From the NCBI GenBank assembly GCA_019414665.1, contig DXLO01000003.1, positions 1-64,000 on the forward strand: 64,000 nucleotides of DNA, written 5' to 3'. Numbering within the stretch: the first letter of the stretch is position 1; every line of letters starts with the position of its first letter. A model generated the notes under the pieces. It was not told where the DNA came from. It saw nothing but the letters and a program-made list of their open reading frames with translations, and searched no databases. This stretch comes from Bacteroides sp. GTDB taxonomy: Bacteria > Bacteroidota > Bacteroidia > Bacteroidales > Bacteroidaceae. This document shows positions 63,001 to 64,000 of this stretch, one piece after another. A program made the position numbers and the translations under genes.

Positions 63001-63656
63001 TCCTCATCCTTAAAACGGTGACCATAGTCATAACCATGCGCAAACATGATCTGATTGCCATCAATACCCTTCCACAGTCCGATGGTAAACGGATATTTTT
63101 TGTCGCCATAAAAAGGATGATTGCGCCAGCCTAGCTTTTGTGAAGAAAAGCCTATCAGCCCACAGTGATGGGCCAGCGACGGCAGTGTCCACCCAAAGCC
63201 AAAGCAGTCGGGCAAAAAGATATCCGTACTCTCTGTTCCGAACTCAGTCCGATAATAATTCTGCCCGTACAAAATATTACGGAGCACCGATTCGGCAGAA
63301 GGAACCAGAACATCATTGGCATCCCAGCTGCTTCCGGTGACATGCCAGCGTCCTTCCTTTACCCGCTGCTTCAACTCCTCATAACGTGTCGGGAAATATT
63401 CTTTCATCCAGGAATATTTCACAGCACCTTCAAAGTTAAAAACATAGTCGGGGTACTTACGGAGAAGAAACAGATTTTGGTTCAGCGTATTCCATACATA
63501 CTCTTGAATGGTTGTCTGGATATCCCAGTTCCATTGTGTATCCAGGTGTGCGTCTGATACGACATACGCTTTCGGAGAATTCTGAGCGTTTTGAGCTTGC
63601 ATCGCCTCCGATGCCAGAAAGCACAGGGAGGCAAATAATACAACAGGTTGTTTCAT
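60048..63656 (-). CDS. GH38 alpha-mannosidase with discoidin-like domain (1202 aa)
   Basis: A secreted glycoside hydrolase family 38 alpha-mannosidase. The signal peptide is at the start (MKQPVVLFASLCFLASEAMQA, cut after about 21). The metal/active site HxDxxW is H37-x-D39 with W42, and the nucleophile region LPDCFGFGW has D150. The central and beta-sandwich domains follow (to ~1040), and the C-terminus (residues ~1060-1202) is a discoidin-like domain. Likely trims host or fungal mannose glycans. No SusC/SusD genes are next to it, which is unusual for a mannan locus. Confidence 0.9.
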   Translation of the reverse strand: MKQPVVLFASLCFLASEAMQAQNAQNSPKAYVVSDAHLDTQWNWDIQTTIQEYVWNTLNQNLFLLRKYPDYVFNFEGAVKYSWMKEYFPTRYEELKQRVKEGRWHVTGSSWDANDVLVPSAESVLRNILYGQNYYRTEFGTESTDIFLPDCFGFGWTLPSLAHHCGLIGFSSQKLGWRNHPFYGDKKYPFTIGLWKGIDGNQIMFAHGYDYGHRFKDEDLSDSEELKQLVKESPLSTVYRYYGTGDMGGSPTITSVRAVEKGVKGSGDIEVVSATSDQLYKDYAGKHEQLPVFDGELLMDVHGTGCYTSQAAMKWYNRQNELLGDAAERAAVAAEWLNQGNYPKSELEASWKRFLFHQFHDDLTGTSIPRAYEFSWNDELISLKQFSDVLTSSVNGVSRLLDTNVKGTPVVLYNALGFAVNDLAEIEVEFAKAPKGIAVYNAEGKKVASQYLGYQDGKAHILLEASVPATGYAVYDVRTSGAGVQTVKQQHANTLENSCYKLSFDANGDIVSLLDKRNGKELVASGKAIRLALFTENESFEWPAWEVLKKTLDREPVSITHGVKLTLVEDGDLRKSICIEKKHGESVFRQYVRLYEGTRAPRIDFYNEIDWRSTNALLKAEFPLAVSNPNATYDLSLGSVQRGNNTVTAYEVYGHYWTDLTDRKGDYGVSIMNNGKYGWDKPSDNTLRLTLLHTPKTDKGYTYQDRQDFGYHTFTYSLLPHQGELDKAEVVSKAEVLNQTLKAFQTDKHKGEMGRTFSMVSSDNPNVIIKALKKAVDADEYVVRVYDVAGKGTQSARLTFAGKLVEAVETDGTEKEIAKAGFSDNTLEVTVKPFSLKTYKIRLAESGMEVHQPKCLALNLPYDKKCATYNEFRSEADFESGYSYAAELLPDSITVDQVTFRLGEQEAYNGLSCKNDTIEIPEGYNRLYFLAAAASVEDQRLQIACGKQTSEFVVPSYTGFVGQWGHEGHTTGYLKPAQIAYVGTHRHASDGDCPYEFTYMFKFGMDIPKGVRSVVLPQNENVVIFAATAVAEDRSPVKPSTKLFRTNNHEELSELVSGNKMISGENLLKNAKLTRWSAYVNEKERPQAAVDGDLSTKWCDIAGLPSFLEFDLGKAEKLTGWKVVNAGKENGSFITSQCSLMGRNSVDEDWQTVDFFDGNRSNVVLRTITSDKAYRYLRMVVTRGTQAASSKDVRIYEVEVYR

Positions 63657-63803
63657 AGTTATTTATTTACGTCTGATTTAAAATTGATATGTACAAAATA
63701 ACAAAAAAAGACAGTACGCAACCCAATAAGGGCTAATCAAAAAATGCGAAATTCAGGTCAGAAGACAAAAATGTCCCTATTATATACTCTTATATAAAAA
63801 GAT

Positions 63804-63839
63804 AAAAGCCCTGATATTTCTTTAATATACAGAGCTTTT
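63804..63839 (-). terminator. Terminator of the sbcC-like gene
   Basis: AAAAGCcCTG (63804-63813) pairs with CAGaGCTTTT (63830-63839) with one mismatch; on the minus strand it is followed by a U-rich stretch. It lies about 55 bases past the stop codon at 63893-63895. The rest of 63657-63892 holds no gene. Confidence 0.6.
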
Positions 63840-63892
63840 ATTCAAAAAGACAAATTAACGGATTCAAGCCCGGCCTTCAACAGGCATTCCGA

Positions 63893-64000
63893 TTATACTA
63901 TTTCGAGTGTGCTCCGCCCTCCCGAGCCGACCTTAACAACCCGGATCTGCGTACGGATCCGTTCACGCATCTCTGCCGTATGGCTGATGACTCCGACTTT
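63893..64000 (-). CDS. sbcC: SbcC-like nuclease subunit, C-terminal end only
   Basis: The last 35 codons are visible before the window ends: KVGVISHTAEMRERIRTQIR and a tail RSTLEIV. The VGVISHxxEMRERI pattern is the C-terminal ATPase head of SbcC (Rad50-like), which works with SbcD in DNA end processing. The rest of the gene lies beyond 64000. Recognition rests on this short stretch. Confidence 0.8.
   Translation of the reverse strand, partial: KVGVISHTAEMRERIRTQIRVVKVGSGGRSTLEIV

Overview
The window looks like an ordinary chromosomal stretch of a Bacteroidales bacterium (Bacteroides, Phocaeicola or a close relative). The evidence is the gene families (TamL-type lipoprotein, DUF4296, the ileS-dksA-lspA cluster, LysM/periplasmic-binding fusion, GxGYxYP protein, GH38 with a discoidin tail), a moderate-to-low GC content, few Shine-Dalgarno sequences, and many promoters of the Bacteroidetes sigma-ABfr type (TTTG, 19-21 bases, TAnnTTTG). 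I see no transposase, integrase, CRISPR array or prophage.

Layout. 1-7900: a compact DXS-like gene on the minus strand faces a TPP-riboswitch-controlled thiamine operon, thiS-thiE-thiG-thiC-thiH-thiF, followed by a second ThiE/TenI-like gene with its own promoter. 7984-13277: prs, a B12-binding radical SAM protein, a FabK/nitronate-monooxygenase protein, a 45-residue basic protein and a MATE exporter. 13289-17626: a large AsmA-like protein and a fimbrillin-associated-type lipoprotein broken by a poly-A frameshift. 17751-23303: an MksF-MksE-MksB (non-SMC condensin) operon without a recognisable MksG/JetD nuclease. 23356-25624: a GNAT-like protein, an IbrA-like PP-loop/PAPS-reductase-family protein and an IbrB-like ParB-domain protein in overlapping reading frames with their own promoter. 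25830-35205 (mainly minus): DUF6965-like, TamL, a TrmH/SpoU methyltransferase (plus), a hypothetical protein, DUF4296, lspA, dksA-like and ileS. 35467-42504: an AEC transporter, then a hexuronate catabolic island (eda, kdgK, divergent LacI regulator, uxaA) and an NhaC antiporter. 42626-42786: tRNA-Asp and tRNA-Arg. 42919-49847: a frameshifted yqgE, a GNAT gene, a membrane protein, recR, a TPR protein and two convergent POT peptide transporters. 50024-57690: ybaK, uvrA, then a plus-strand run of LysM/PBP1 fusion, outer-membrane barrel, xth, diacylglycerol-kinase-like and PAP2 genes. 57914-63656: a GxGYxYP protein and a GH38 alpha-mannosidase, both secreted with discoidin-like tails. 63893-64000: the C-terminus of an sbcC-like gene running off the window.

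How the genes work together. The thi operon encodes sulfur-carrier loading (ThiS, ThiF), thiazole formation (ThiG, ThiH), pyrimidine formation (ThiC) and coupling (ThiE), under TPP feedback. The DXS-like neighbour would be expected to supply DXP for ThiG, but it lacks about 180 internal residues and both phosphate-binding arginines, so its substrate may differ. UxaA, KdgK and Eda form altronate -> KDG -> KDPG -> pyruvate + glyceraldehyde-3-phosphate, with a near-perfect LacI-type palindrome on the kdgK promoter. The minus-strand GH38/GxGYxYP pair probably acts on host or fungal glycans.

Most promising targets are the GNAT-IbrA-IbrB module next to the condensin operon, the compact DXS-like protein, the altered class I signature (GIHH) in IleS, and the KDG operator. 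Two independent frameshifts, one in a homopolymer and one in a dinucleotide repeat, should be checked against raw reads before they are treated as biology.
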